DNA from: Lepidurus packardi | Lineage: Eukaryota; Arthropoda; Branchiopoda; Notostraca; Triopsidae | Direction of reading: 5' to 3' | Assembly (NCBI GenBank): GCA_023053545.1 | Contig: JAKZAN010000002.1 | Location: 2,712,375-2,776,374 of the forward strand | Length of the DNA stretch: 64,000 bases | Shown: positions 24,117 to 38,428 of the stretch, piece by piece | How the letters are laid out: each line of letters starts with the position of its first letter | Position numbering within the stretch: the first letter of the stretch is position 1 | Program-made: the position numbers and the translations under genes | Notes under the pieces: model-generated | Database searches by the model: none | What the model saw: only the letters and a program-made list of their open reading frames with translations | Told to the model about the DNA's origin: nothing

Positions 24117-25761
24117 TGCGAGAACAAAAGCAGGATCCACTACTCGGCCAAGTTCAAGGTTTCGTTAAGAGTGGTTGGAAGACCGGTAAGATTCCTGTTG
24201 AATTAAAACCGTTTCACATGCGGCGTTTTGAGTTGTCGCTGGAAAACGACGCCATCCTCTGGGGACGTCGTGTTGTAGTTCCTTCAACGTTACGTAACGA
24301 TGTCCTTACCTTATTGCACGAAGGACATACTGGTATTGCACGCACCAAATCCATGGCACGGAGTAAATTTTGGTGGCCTGCAATGGATCAAGAGATAACT
24401 AGGTTGGTTGGAAAATGTCCTCAATGCAAGGTAGCAGTGCGATCCCCAAACCAACTCAAAGATGCTGCTTGGCCAACTCCCAAAGGACCATGGCAACGTT
24501 TACACGCAGACTTTGCGGGCCCTATAGAGGGAAAAATGATATTTTTGCTCATGGACGCTTACACCAAATGGCCAGAAGCCTTTGTGGTCCACACTACTAC
24601 AACGGAAGCGACGATTGAAATCTTGCGCTCCATTTTTGCGCGTTTTGGGCTGCCTTCCGAGCTCGTGACCGATAACGGGCCTCAGTTTACGTCAGAGGAA
24701 ATGGCGGTTTTTGTCAAGCAGAATGGGATTAGCCATTTGATGGGGGCGCCTTACCATCCCCAGACGAATGGGCTAGCCGAACGTTTCGTCCAATCCCTAA
24801 AAACCAGCCTACGCAAAGCTAGCCAAGATTCCTTGTCACTGCAAGCGAAACTGTCAAGATTTCTCTTCGGTTATCGCACAACACAGCACGCTTCCACGGG
24901 GAAATGTCCAGCAGAAGTTTTGTTGGGCTATTCCCCCAGAACCAAGCTGGACCTACTTCTGCCAAGCAAACCCACTGCTTTCGACGTTCCCTCTCCTACG
25001 TCTAGCGCCGAATATTCCCAAGGAGACCCGGTCATGGTTCGGGATTTCCGCAAAGGTTACCCCAAGTGGCAACAGGCCATGATTGCCCGTCGTCTCGGAA
25101 AGTACCTTTACGAAGTCCGAGTAGGAGACTCGCTTGTGAAGCGCCATTGGGACCAGATAAGAAGAAGCGACGAAGGAAACGAGCTGGACGAAGCGGTCGT
25201 CGAAGTGTTCCGTCCACCATTTCCCCAAGCCGTCCAGCCTTCAGCTCCGCATACTAATAAGCCTTTGTTTGAACAGGTTGCTCCTCAAGCAGACCAGGTG
25301 GCGGCCCCTGAGAAGGTGTTTGATGGTCCGCCTGCGGTTCCAGTTGAGCCTCAGTCGCAGCAGAAGTCACCAGAGGCGCCCGTTCCCCGCATCCGGTTGC
25401 CTAACAATCCGGTGGAACCCAGACGTTCGGAACGATTGAAGAACAGCTCGAAGAAACTAGATTACACTTAAATGATGTGTTGTTTTGTAAACGGTCGTGG
25501 GTGTATCATTTGGGGGTTTTTCAGTTACGGGGGAGGAATTTGTTATGTTTCCATTATAAGTTGTACCCTGTAACAGATGGCTCTGTTAGACAGTATGGAG
25601 CCGGTGCACCCTGTCAATACACACAGTCAGCATTGAACCTTCAACCTACGTACTATCAGTTTACTGCTTGCCTCACTTTCTCTCATATTGACTTCCCTGC
25701 ACTCTACTTGGCTTACCCCTTTACTTTGCGACTACTATACTGCTGACTCTGCTTCATAACA
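24117..25761 (+). mobile_element. Gypsy-B integrase and 3' LTR (fossil)
   Basis: The open frame ending at 25,471 carries the HHCC zinc region, an integrase core (DNGPQFTSEE, then the HPQTNGLAER segment with the catalytic Glu) and a basic C-terminal tail. A purine-rich tract (ACGGGGGAGGAAT) is followed by a probable 221-bp LTR, 25,541-25,761, beginning TGTTATG and ending CATAACA. It lies within gypsy-A gag-pol. Gag, protease and RT are absent here; a likely matching gag-protease piece is at 9,600-11,078. Partial. Confidence 0.82.
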
Positions 25762-26578
25762 CCTCCAACGTCAACGTCCTTCCAAACGCGCCTACGAGAG
25801 CCGTTCTCCACGAGTCCCAATCCTGGTTGTCCATTCCTTTGCCTGCATGCCAAAGGTAGGCTGTGTCCGCGATCTTGGATAAGGCGGCTCGTAGACGATC
25901 CTCTGCAGTCCATCCTTCTACTGTTCCTACACGGGCAATCGTGTCCAACCACGAATGTACGTTTTCCATGGGACCCCCGGTAAAATGGGGAATCGCAGCT
26001 AGGCTCGCTTGTGAAAGAGCTCTTGGTGGATTAGCTTGGTATGGAACAGCTTGGTTACCCAGTTGACCAAGAAACGCCTCTCGTTGAGCCTGAAGTTCTT
26101 CGCGGAAAGCTAATCTCTCCCGCTCCATGACGCCGGCTTGGCGTTGCACCACAACTTCCAACAAGCGTTCGACGTCGTTAACATCCATCTTCGGTTCTTG
26201 ATAGTAGTCCCGGCCGCTACGCGTTGGCATCCAGGGATAAAAACAAAAAGGGAATTCGAAAACAGATTCTGACAACAATCAACTTCTGGAGAAATAAGTT
26301 TCAATGAACTTGCAGGATCGTCAACACTGAATTGTTCTTTGCACATACAACACACAACGCAATAATGAAAATTAAGAGCCACCGGACTACGCAACAGTGG
26401 AATTTGATTAGCTCGAATTAGGCAACAATGAAATTTTGGAGAAATCTTATAAAAGTTTCGGAATTTTAACAATTTTGAGGAGTTAACCAACTTAACTTTT
26501 CGCAAAACTACCCCTTTACAATCACGAATTACGCAACTGGGCGCCACTGACACGTTCTATCCCACTCCTGACACCAAA
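25762..26578 (-). mobile_element. Gypsy-A 5' leader and gag N-terminal part (fossil)
   Basis: The minus-strand frame 26,278-25,754 encodes the gag N-terminal part, including MDNQDWDSWRTALVGAFGR, which also starts the gag frames of copies 1 and 2. Upstream is an untranslated leader and, at 26,559-26,576, an 18-base primer site. Its complement ends in TGACACCA, as tRNA-Leu does. The right-hand gypsy-A LTR follows. Confidence 0.85.
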
Positions 26579-26842
26579 TGTAGCGTAAATTTGTGATTTA
26601 CACTAACGGATTTCACACTAAAGAGGAGGAAAACTGGCCTGGGAAAAAGGTGTACACAGTTTTTAACTTAATTTATATAGGATAGTTTATTTAAAGTGAG
26701 GATTTAGCTCGGGGCTTCTACAACAATCAAAAACGGTAACTCCGTCTTTTACACTCGCGCGCTTTTCCTCTCGCTCACTCTCTCTGCCTCTTGGCCTCTC
26801 ACAGGCGTTCTCCTTGCCTCTCGCACGCCATCTGCCGCTACA
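26579..26842 (-). repeat. Gypsy-A 5' LTR, right outer copy, minus orientation
   Basis: A 264-bp terminal repeat, TGTAGCG...CGCTACA on the plus strand, inverted relative to the left outer LTR. The four bases outside it are ATAT (26,843-26,846). Confidence 0.88.
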
Positions 26843-26865
26843 ATATATTGTTTATGTTTTATATA

Positions 26866-27325
26866 CAGTGAAACCTCGGTTAGCGAGTAACTTGGTTTAC
26901 GAGTGTTTCGCAAGAGCAAAAATTTTTAACAAATTTTGACTCGATATACGAGCGATGTCTTGATATACGAGCAGTACACGCTGAATACGCTGTATTATTC
27001 ATATTGTGCACCACCCGAATAAGGCTGTAGCAGTGCGAGTGATAAATATGTTTAACAACAAGGCAATGCCACATTTCCGCGAGATCATCAAAAGGAGACA
27101 AAACAAGTGTCACTGGATAGGTTCCTTGTGAAAGTCGCACAATAATGAATTAAATGGGATTACTTTATACTAGTATTAATCATTTTTATATTGAAAATTT
27201 TGGGGTTTTAGAACGAAATATCTGAGCTTCCATTGCTTTTTGAGAAAATTCGCTTTGATATAGTAGTGCTTTGGATTAAGAGCACGTTTGCGGAACGAAT
27301 TAAGCTCGCAAACCGAGGTTTCACT
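26866..27325. mobile_element. Pogo/Tigger-type MITE
   Basis: A 460-bp element bounded by terminal inverted repeats CAGTGAAACCTCGGTT and AACCGAGGTTTCACTG, with TA on both outer sides, as for Tc1/mariner-pogo elements. Near both ends the sequence mentions variants of a tacgag/gcgag motif. No transposase frame is present, so it is non-autonomous. It inserted 23 bp from the retroelement block. Confidence 0.85.
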
Positions 27326-27327
27326 GT

Positions 27328-28560
27328 ATATTGTTTTAGTTTAGGACAATATCAAGTCACAATATTTTCATAGTAATCTAAAATAATTTTAAATAATTTT
27401 AAAAATTACATACATATTTTCACAATAAGTACACATTTGGCGCCAAAACAACCGCACTCGAACTGTATCACTGCAGAAAAATTCCGTGCCGCAAAAGTTG
27501 CACTTCGCCGCACTTTTTAGTGCGCGCTTCCGCAACGGAATTTGCTCATTGCCACCACTCTTGCACTCGATTCCCAACGGAAAAGGCTAACTGAACTCAG
27601 TGGACAAAAGTTCAGCGCTTCCCAATGGAAAACGTCATTAAACTTAGCCCCGCCCCTTGTTTATTTATCTCCTTCGTTTATTACGCGCATGCCGAGTAGA
27701 CTGCGTGCTTTTCAAGAATACGCTACTTTTAAAATATTTTAATATTTATGGCTGTATGGTCTATTGATTTTTTAAAAATTTTAATCGGCGTAGGCAATAG
27801 TCTTTGGCCAGTCAATTGATATCAATAGGTATCCACAACGCTGCGGGAATTAGGTATCAGAAAGTTCTGACACGCAGTTCGTGGATATCTTTTGAGATCA
27901 GCAAATGTATGGTAAGTTTCGTTCATGTGAATAGTTCTACTTTTGAGTTTTACTTTTAAAATCGTGTATCAGCGAAAATAGAGACCCTTCTTGACTGAAA
28001 GCATACTTCCTTGTGTTTGTTTAAAGATCATAGAAAAGCTGCAACCATCCGTGTGCTTTTCTTTTTCGTCTTAATATGGCAGTTCTTATGACGGTAGTCG
28101 TCGCCCAAATTAAGGTTGCCGTTGCGGTGTTGTACCATCAGAATTGCCTTGGTAATTGATTGACGAAATCCTGATTGACGAAAAAGAATCCTTCACGTGT
28201 GAAATCTATCGTGACGATGTAAGCGATTTAAGCGGTTAATGCTTTGTTTTTCTCGAAGCAAATTATATTATCTTTTAAAACTGATACTTAACCAAGGAAT
28301 ATGTGCTATACTTAAACAAGAAATTTTTAAAATTTGACCATGAAACCGCCCCCTATAGCCATGGGCAACTTGTAATAATATCTGCAATGGGTACTTTTAA
28401 AATCGTAAAGTCTCGTAAAATTACGAGTGGAAATATTTTAACAAGTTTAATAAAAACAACTTAACGCTGCTTCTCTCTTAATTTTCATTACACAATGTTC
28501 TATAAAGATAAAAATATATAGTATAGCTGACAATAAACTTAGGCCTACGCCGGTAAATAA
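27328..28560. other. A+T-rich intergenic stretch
   Basis: No convincing gene is seen. One inverted pair related to the hairpin cluster further right lies at about 27,830-27,900 (TATCCACAACGCTGCGGG facing CGCAGTTCGTGGATATC). Confidence 0.5.
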
Positions 28561-28569
28561 AAAGAAATG

Positions 28570-28945
28570 CTATATTTGAAGTATCCACGAACTACGTGTT
28601 ACAACATATTGTTATCTAATTCCCGTAGCGTTGTGGATACCTTATCCACAACTGCGGTCTTTAGACGTTATTGGTGCTACAAGCCGCAGCGTTGTGGATT
28701 GTATCCACGAAACGCGGGATTGAGTCTCCTACGGCTTCTCCAACTTCATCTCCCACAGTGTTGTGGATACTATGGTATCCACAACACTATCTTTTACAAT
28801 ACTATGGTATCCACAGGACTGCGGGATTGACAATACTATGCACAATTTAATTGACAATATGATTGGCAATACAATATTATTGACAATATGATTGGCAATA
28901 CTATCCACAATACTATGGTATCGACAGCGCTGCGGGATTGAGCCA
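28570..28945. repeat. Cluster of related hairpins
   Basis: At least three inverted-repeat hairpins are built from the same arm, roughly GCAGCGTTGTGGATAC and its complement, centred near 28,641, 28,699 and 28,773. The best (28,757-28,788) has perfect 14-bp arms and a four-base loop. Single arms occur near 28,578, 28,805 and 28,918. A 31-base direct repeat (TTGACAATATGATTGGCAAT) occurs twice within 28,850-28,910. No open frame is associated. Confidence 0.75.
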
Positions 28946-29174
28946 TTCGTCTATTGAAATCCATACTCGAACTCTTGATTTTCTACAAGAACCGCTCTAT
29001 GGATGGTGCAGTTTGTAAACTTTCGCTTAGAAGTGTTCGTTTTGGACTCAAGACATTCCAAGTCGACTTCCATAAACTTTCATAGTGTAGATATAAAATA
29101 AAATATAAATACGTATATTAATGTCTATATATACTTGGTACGACTATTTTTGCACGACTATTTGGTCCATATAC

Positions 29175-29460
29175 TGTAGCGAATGACCCTTTTGAAAACG
29201 TTGGTCTTCGTTAATTTGCATGTTTGTGAGAAGTGGCGGATTCTTGGAGAAGGGCAAGGTCGGGTCAATGAAGGACAAACGTTGAAAGAAGCATGTTCGC
29301 TAAGAAAGGGGTCGCCAAGTCGTATAAAAAGAGAAGGAAATGTAAAGGAAAGGGAGTCCGGTTTGGGACAGGGAAGGAAATACAGCATTTGGAAAAGGCG
29401 AACCGCGACAATACTAGTTGTCTAAAATTACATTGGTTAAGGCTTATCATTAGACTTACA
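29175..29460 (+). repeat. Possible solo LTR (fossil)
   Basis: The stretch begins TGTAGCG, like the gypsy-A LTR, ends TTACA and contains a TATA-like CGTATAAAAAG. No target duplication is visible, so this remains a weak call. Confidence 0.25.
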
Positions 29461-29498
29461 TTGTAGGGTAAACTATTCCTAACAACTGTTGTAACTTG

Positions 29499-29798
29499 TT
29501 ATAAAAAGTTACAAAACGCTAACTTTTCGTTAGTAACTAACTTTTCGGCATTCTTGTTTTTTGGAAACAGTTTTTTTTTCAAGTTTTTTGGAAACAGCAG
29601 CACAATCGGTACTGAAACAAGACGCCTGATCCTGAGGTAAGGTAGGGATTTCGGGAGTATTATAAGAGTGACCAGAGCCAACATCGCTGGCCATAATTCG
29701 AAACAATTGTCATTCGGAATACGAAAAAACTTTGTTCCTTCTGGTTTTCTATAGGACGCATTCTCACAAAAAGGAACACAGCAAAGTACACTAGGCAT
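29499..29798 (-). pseudogene. THAP zinc-finger fragment
   Basis: The minus-strand frame starts MPSVLCCVPFC and continues to FFRIPND, the first half of a THAP (C2CH) DNA-binding finger. The second Cys-His pair and the AVPTIF-type end of the domain are not found in this frame; the rest is hydrophobic and basic sequence that looks non-coding. It is probably a decayed copy of a THAP-domain gene or of a P-element-like transposase, or a first exon whose partners I cannot identify. Confidence 0.45.
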
Positions 29799-30787
29799 GT
29801 TTAATTAACTAGCTTAACTACTTTTTTACACTAATATTACACTTAGCTAAAACTCACTTATAAACACACTCACTTATACTACACTTAGCTAAAGCTTATA
29901 TTACTGAAATGAAGACTTAATGAAAAAGTTTAATTTAATTAAACCGTAATTCGTCTTGAAAAAGACAAATTGTAGAGTCGTGTTAAGAAAACGGTAAAAA
30001 TCTGCTTTGAAAGAAATTGCGAGTGAGATCTGTGAAATTTGCAACAAACTGCACGGAAGCGCAATAGCAATTGCTGATGAGTTGATGAGACGACGCTATT
30101 TATATGAAATTAAAAACAGTAGAACGTAGCAAGTGCTTGCCTTTCTTTACGGATTGTCAAGCAATGTGAACGTGAAAGAGTTTACCGTAAGACTTTAATA
30201 CCAAGATCCAGCATAGTCATTTCTGGGAGGAAAACTTTAAAATTCGTCAATGCTAGTCAAATCTTACGTCAGCCCCAAACACCCTAGAGAGAAAGGTCAC
30301 CGGTCCCCCGTTTTGTGAATGTTTTGTTCTCTTTTCGAACCTTTTTATAGTACATTTGGAATTGCTACTTCTGGGTTAGGATGGGCAAGTCTGTGAATGC
30401 ATCCCTCCTATGTTCCTTGTTACCCCCACATCCTCTTGAGACCGAGAAAGTCGTCTTAATCCCTTTACATTGGATGACCCCCCTCGTTACAATACTGGGA
30501 ACGAATCTTTAGAGGAACGGAACTTCCGTTCCGGAGTTTTTGAAAATTCTGCATAATTTGAACGGAACGGTGCGACAGAATTGACGAATGAACGATAAAG
30601 AACGACTCTTGTATTGTAGTCAAACTTCGGCTAGGTGGCAGTTCGCGTTCCGTTGTTCACGATTCAAAGACTAGCCCCGCCCATTTAAGAATATGAACGA
30701 AAATCAAAACATCAGGTCACAGCACCTATTTATGGCGGGAAATATTCTGGGATTAATTTTTTTATAATCATAATTTTTTTTTACAAA
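29799..30787. other. Intergenic stretch before mus81
   Basis: No gene is recognised. A short imperfect palindrome (GGAACGGAACTTCCGTTCC) lies near 30,513. The last 150 bases presumably hold the mus81 promoter, but no TATA box is evident. Confidence 0.4.
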
Positions 30788-33416
30788 ATGAGTCTTACTG
30801 TAATGACTAGGGGCACTGCTTCAAATAATAAAAGGCGGAAGCGTGTAAGTATTAAGCCTAAGTCATGCCCAAATCCTTTGTTTGAGAAATGGTTAGAAGA
30901 ACTGCGGACCGAGGCTTCTCAAAATGATTCCAATATGCGATTTGTTTATGGCAAAGTATAGATAATATACTCGGTACATTGAAATTGTATAGTGTGCGTT
31001 TATACTTAAAACAGGCTCTTCAGTCCTTGCGCATGTATCCGCTTCCTTTGATGAGCGGCAAAGAATGCAAAATTCTAAAAAATTTTGGAGACAGCATTTG
31101 TAATCTATTGGAAACAAAATTATCTAAATATCGCGAAGAAGGGGGTATATTTAGAAAGCCAATCAGAACTTTAACAAAATTTTCAATTTTTCAAGGTACA
31201 TTTCCACCACCTGGCTCATTAATTCCTAGTGAAGATGAAAACGCTGAGCCTGCAAGCAAATCTTCCAAACCCAAACGAAGTAAAAAGTCGACAAGCACTG
31301 CTAACAGTATCGAGCGCCTCATTAAAAACCCTCAGAGACCATATATTCCAGCCAAAAGATCAGGAGCTTATGCTATTATAAACACGTTATACAAACAATC
31401 TTTGCTTCCTGACTACAAAGGTAATCGCAATAATAATGACAGGTTTTTTGCTAAACCTACTAACTTGAAATAGGATATTTGTCTAAGAAAGAGCTCATGG
31501 ATCTGTCGCAGCCATTATGTGATGTATCCTTTTTTCGTCCCGAAGGAACCAGGAATGATTACTTCACAGCATGGTCCTCTATGAGCCTTCTCATAAAAAA
31601 AGGCCTCGTTCTTAAACAAAGTTCTCCTGCCAAGTATCTAAGATTAACTTTCATAAAGTGATACATTGAGTTGAGATTGTCTTTACCTAGATTTAGTCTA
31701 ACTGAAGAAGGCGAAAATTTAGCAATTAAGCTAGCGGCCGCAGAGGACGAACCAAACTTACTGCCGGACATGGACGGTTTTGAAGGATCTTTGGATACGT
31801 GCCTAACTAGTCGAAGAGCATCAACCGAGAAATTACCTTCAACGACAATTTTACGCAACGGAATGGGAAGCAGATTATCGTCTTTAAGTATTTGTTGAAA
31901 CGTCGAATTAAAGAATTAACGTCTAAGCTTATTTTTTCATAGATTTTACTTACGTTTACATCAGCGAGCAAGGGCAAGAAGTACGGGATCAAGATTCGGC
32001 TCTTATCCGGGTAGATGATGATGGATTTGTGGGGTTCCTCGTCAAATGCGATTTGGAGCTCTTAAAGCTAACGGGCAAGCAGTATCGCCACGACACCAAA
32101 AGGTATTAAGAAATAAAAATAATAATAGCTTATGTTATGAAAATACTTCTAGAAGTTCTGCACAAGAGCTCATTTATTTACGAGACGCAGATTGTGACTT
32201 GCTAGCTCCTGCATTCGCACTTAAGTCTTTTTCGGCGACTGTTTCTTCCGTTTCTGCAGCCTCAACGTCAAGCTTTAGGCGTGCTGAATCACAAACTTGG
32301 ATTACTTCGGCTACTAGCACCGTCAGCGATAGTTCTGCGTCAGCAAGTCTAGCCGCAGCTAGTTCAACAGCACCGACTTTTTCTCTATTCCCAGGCGAAT
32401 TTGAAGTCGTGTTATGCGTCGATACTGCAGAAACTTGCGGGTAACATCTTAGAAATCAACTCTCTCCATGATTAACTATTATAGCTATCTAGCGGTCAAG
32501 GTGGAGGTAACGGGACCCAGAAAGACCTTACCTTGTCTGAACTCCAACGTCAAGGCGTACGCTATGAATCACGGAAACTAAATCTTGGAGATTATGTGTG
32601 GATTTGCAAGTCTAAAACCTCCACTAGCCATGAATTAGTGCTGCCTTACGTAGTCGAACGGAAACGATTGGATGACTTGGGCAGTAGCATCAAAGACGGC
32701 CGTTTTAAGGAACAAAAAGTATTCATACGTTCGTTTGGTCATTTTAATTATTAATCCGCTTTTCCCGTTAGTTTCGCCTTAAATCTTGTGGAATATCTGT
32801 GATTTATTTGGTGGAAGACCTACATTCGCGACAGCAGTTAGGGTTGCCAGAAAGCACCGTTTTGCAAGCTATTGCTAATACCCATATTGTGGATGGAATG
32901 AACGTAAAATGGACTAAAGACATCCGTGAATCCGTCGCCTACTTGAACTTGATGACTAAGCAAATGCAAAAGACATATGAAGTAAACTTGATTACGGTAA
33001 TTCGTAAATTATTATGATTTTGTGTGTGGCTAGAATCGAGTGCTTAGAAATGGAGAATCTTTCATTACGTTCCATGAATTCAATACGCAAGGAGTCAAAA
33101 ACAAGGTTAAAAGCAAAAAGAAATCTTGAATACGTATTTCTGACGCATGAATATTTCGTTTTAGCCAATGACTGTAACGGATCTGTTTGCCAAACAACTA
33201 CTGCAAATCAACGGCGTTTCTGCTGACAAAGCACGTGCGATAGTCGACCGGTACCCTACGCCTTCACTGCTTAAAGCTGCTTTGGACGAATGCAATACGA
33301 ACCGTGAAAAAGAGCTTCTACTCTCGAATATACCTTTCGGTAAGGCAAAGCGCATGTTGGGACCAGCGTTGAGCAAGCTCTTAGCATGGTTTTACTCGAG
33401 AGCAACTTTAGACTAG
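30788..33416 (+). CDS. mus81: Crossover junction endonuclease MUS81
   Basis: Structure-specific nuclease that, with an EME partner, cuts 3' flaps, stalled forks and nicked Holliday junctions in the nucleus. Ten exons read: 30788-30955, 31015-31420, 31474-31633, 31691-31887, 31943-32102, 32153-32440, 32493-32718, 32772-32996, 33034-33105, 33165-33416, giving 717 residues (human about 551). Order: N-terminal helix-hairpin-helix (NPLFEKWLEEL, about 29-110), winged helix (about 170-265), a Ser/Ala-rich linker (about 380-445), ERCC4-type nuclease with the signature VERKRLDDL (about 510), and the C-terminal HhH2 (GVSADKARAIVDRY). All introns are 46-59 bp except where the linker exon joins. It ends tail to tail with the next gene. 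The acceptor and donor choices around 32,996 are the least certain. Confidence 0.92.
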
Positions 33417-33788
33417 GCGAAATAATTGTCTGTTTTTAAGAGGATTTAATTCACGAGGTTTAATAACTCTTCTTTATTGCGCAACGTGTGCTTTAAAATC
33501 CGTAACATCTAACATGCGATAATAAAAACTTCGGAAAACAAGGCGAACCGACAAGAAAGCTTCCTTATAGAGCTAGAAATTAAACACTATGACACTATTA
33601 AACATTATGACACTAAACGGGACTACCGTGGTATTTGAGCTTGTGCAAAGCTTCACTAGCCACGTTTATTATGAAGCTTTGCCTCCAACTTTTGGCTAGA
33701 CTATCCCATATCCGTAAAACTCTTTTAAAAACTATTCTGTGACTTCGCATATACCTTAGCGGCCCCTGTTCCAGGTATCAAGAGAAGA
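33417..33788. other. Convergent 3' region between mus81 and UGP
   Basis: A 372-bp gap between two stop codons facing each other. An AATAAA at about 33,521 could serve mus81. No further gene is seen. Confidence 0.5.
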
Positions 33789-36797
<3,009 letters not shown>

Positions 36798-37165
36798 GAT
36801 GATTCCAATAGCGGAAACGGGTGTATAAACACTTCATTTACGGGAGGCAAAAGCTATGTTGACATCCGCTTACGGTCGAGCCAGCAGCCATGGACAATAG
36901 GCGGAGTCTAAGCTTAAAACCCAATCAGAAAATTTGCTGATTTTTAGCGGTTGTTTTGAATCTAAAAAGGCCGAGATTATTATTTGGATATTTATTTTTC
37001 CTTAAAGAAAACTATTGTTCTAATGAATATATTACTACATTAATAAAGACAAGGGAATTATCCCAGTGCAACAATACATGCTTTTCATAGAGAACACTGC
37101 ACTTATGTTTATACTTTGGAAGAAAAACAGGCGTTCTCGGAATGAAGGGTGATCGGCCTTTCGGT
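36798..37165. other. Gap between UGP start and a secreted-protein gene
   Basis: It contains the presumed UGP promoter and, toward 36,985, TTTATT that could be the polyadenylation signal of the next minus-strand gene. Nothing else is recognised. Confidence 0.4.
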
Positions 37166-37658
37166 TCATGGAAGACCAGGAGCATACGGGTTAACCTCTC
37201 CGACATGTAGTCCGGTATATTTAGGAGGAAGAACCCATATCCTTCTAGGAGGTGGATGTGGGAATACAGCAACAGGCATTACACTGGAGACGACAGCAAT
37301 TGGAGGTCCCAAGGGGCGTTTCACGATGTTTTTCGGTGACTCGAAAAAGTTTTGGGCCGCCTCTAATCTGCTCGACAGAGCACTGTTTTTTGGATATTCC
37401 CGCTTGTGACGCTCAAGATGAGTTATGTTACCCAGCCAGGTCAAGTTGTGATTTGGATGCACCCCATCCTTTTGAGTACGGACAACGTGATGCAAATGAT
37501 TCGCCTTAACCAGCCAAAGCATGCAGCCAAGGCTGAATGCAAATCCAAGCCAGCAAGAAGCCTGTAATAGAAATTGGAGTAGAGATTATACTGTATAGGA
37601 AACTACTTCGCCTAATATTTAATCGTTTAAGCATTTTATACGTTACCTTTTTGGCCAT
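37166..37658 (-). CDS. Small secreted protein 1, Pro-rich C-terminus
   Basis: Two exons: 37658-37647 (MAKK) and 37561-37166, giving 135 residues. The intron is 85 bp. The predicted N-terminus MAKKASCWLGFAFSLGCMLW is a good signal peptide spanning the splice junction. The mature part is basic and rich in His, Asn and Pro, with FPHPPPRRIWVLPP near the end. I recognise no domain. It is the first of five small secreted-protein genes in a row that share the tiny-first-exon layout but not evident sequence similarity. Confidence 0.7.
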
Positions 37659-38428
37659 ATATAATAAATAATTGCTGGTTATTCAAAATACGTTGTTGCT
37701 AGTTTGATTACTCTGCACTTACAAATATCTAAATCTACCTGACCGACCTTTCTTACTGACTGTTGCGATAAACGAGAAGGCTAGCGTACGTAAATGTTCT
37801 AAAAATAAAATTGGAGATGAAAGGTCATTGTAGGTCATGTCAAACCCAAATCACTCCCCCCCTGCTGGGTGCTTTTCTCGTTGTTTCTCATTTTTCTGGG
37901 AAAAGCGCACAGGGGTCCAAAATCCGCCTTTCTCCACAAAAGGTTGCATCTTTACCTTACCCTTTTCCCGTTATGAATACTTGACCGTTCTTGTCTAATT
38001 TACATATCACATCAGTCAGCATTACAAGACGGCTAATTCCATGAAAACAGCTATATGCACTTATTGATTTGTCAACGTGAATTCGCGACGAAAGTTTTCT
38101 TTCTAGCCAGCTAAAGCCAGAAGTCACTATACCTGCTTACAATGTTTTCTCCCTAAAATTTGCAACTTTCCTCCAAAGTATCCCTGGAGTACGTGTGGAA
38201 AATCCGGTTGGAAAGCGAACGATGCGGGTCAAGGGCTGACCTAGTCTGGTAAAAATGCCCTCACCTTACGATACTACGTGAAAATCCTGGGTTTATTAAT
38301 TAGGATTCACACTCACTTGATAACTTTTCTTTTTGCGTAACTATTTAAGGCACGTGCTCTTCGAAACTATTTACTTCAGTTGATCAGTCCTTGTATTGAG
38401 GTGCTATAGTCATTCCTTAGCTAGCAAA
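37659..38428. other. Shared upstream region of two secreted-protein genes
   Basis: About 770 bp between divergent starts. A TATA-like CTATTTAAGG lies at about 38,340, some 90 bases upstream of the plus-strand start, with a TCAGT initiator-like element after it. No open frame is convincing. Confidence 0.45.

Larger units (their letters stand above)
216..26842. mobile_element. Composite block of nested LTR retroelements (gypsy-A, gypsy-B, BEL/Pao)
   Basis: The whole interval is made of LTR-retrotransposon pieces. Its outer limits are two gypsy-A LTRs in opposite orientation, each flanked outside by ATAT. From the right, gypsy-A runs on the minus strand as LTR, primer site, gag and pol, with a gypsy-B piece and a whole BEL element inserted. 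From about 14.5 kb leftward the block continues with a plus-strand gypsy-A copy, a minus-strand gypsy-B/BEL piece, and another minus-strand gypsy-A copy. LTR and coding copies differ by about 1-2 percent or less, so all parts look young. As a unit the block is broken and rearranged; only the plus-strand BEL looks whole. Confidence 0.85.

Noticed and set aside
490-26278. Many opposite-strand open frames of 60-147 codons within the retroelement block
   Set aside because: They mirror the pol frames, recur in every copy at the same relative place and lack domain features.
28570-28945. CRISPR-like array
   Set aside because: The repeats are inverted, irregularly spaced and of unequal length, and the genome is eukaryotic.
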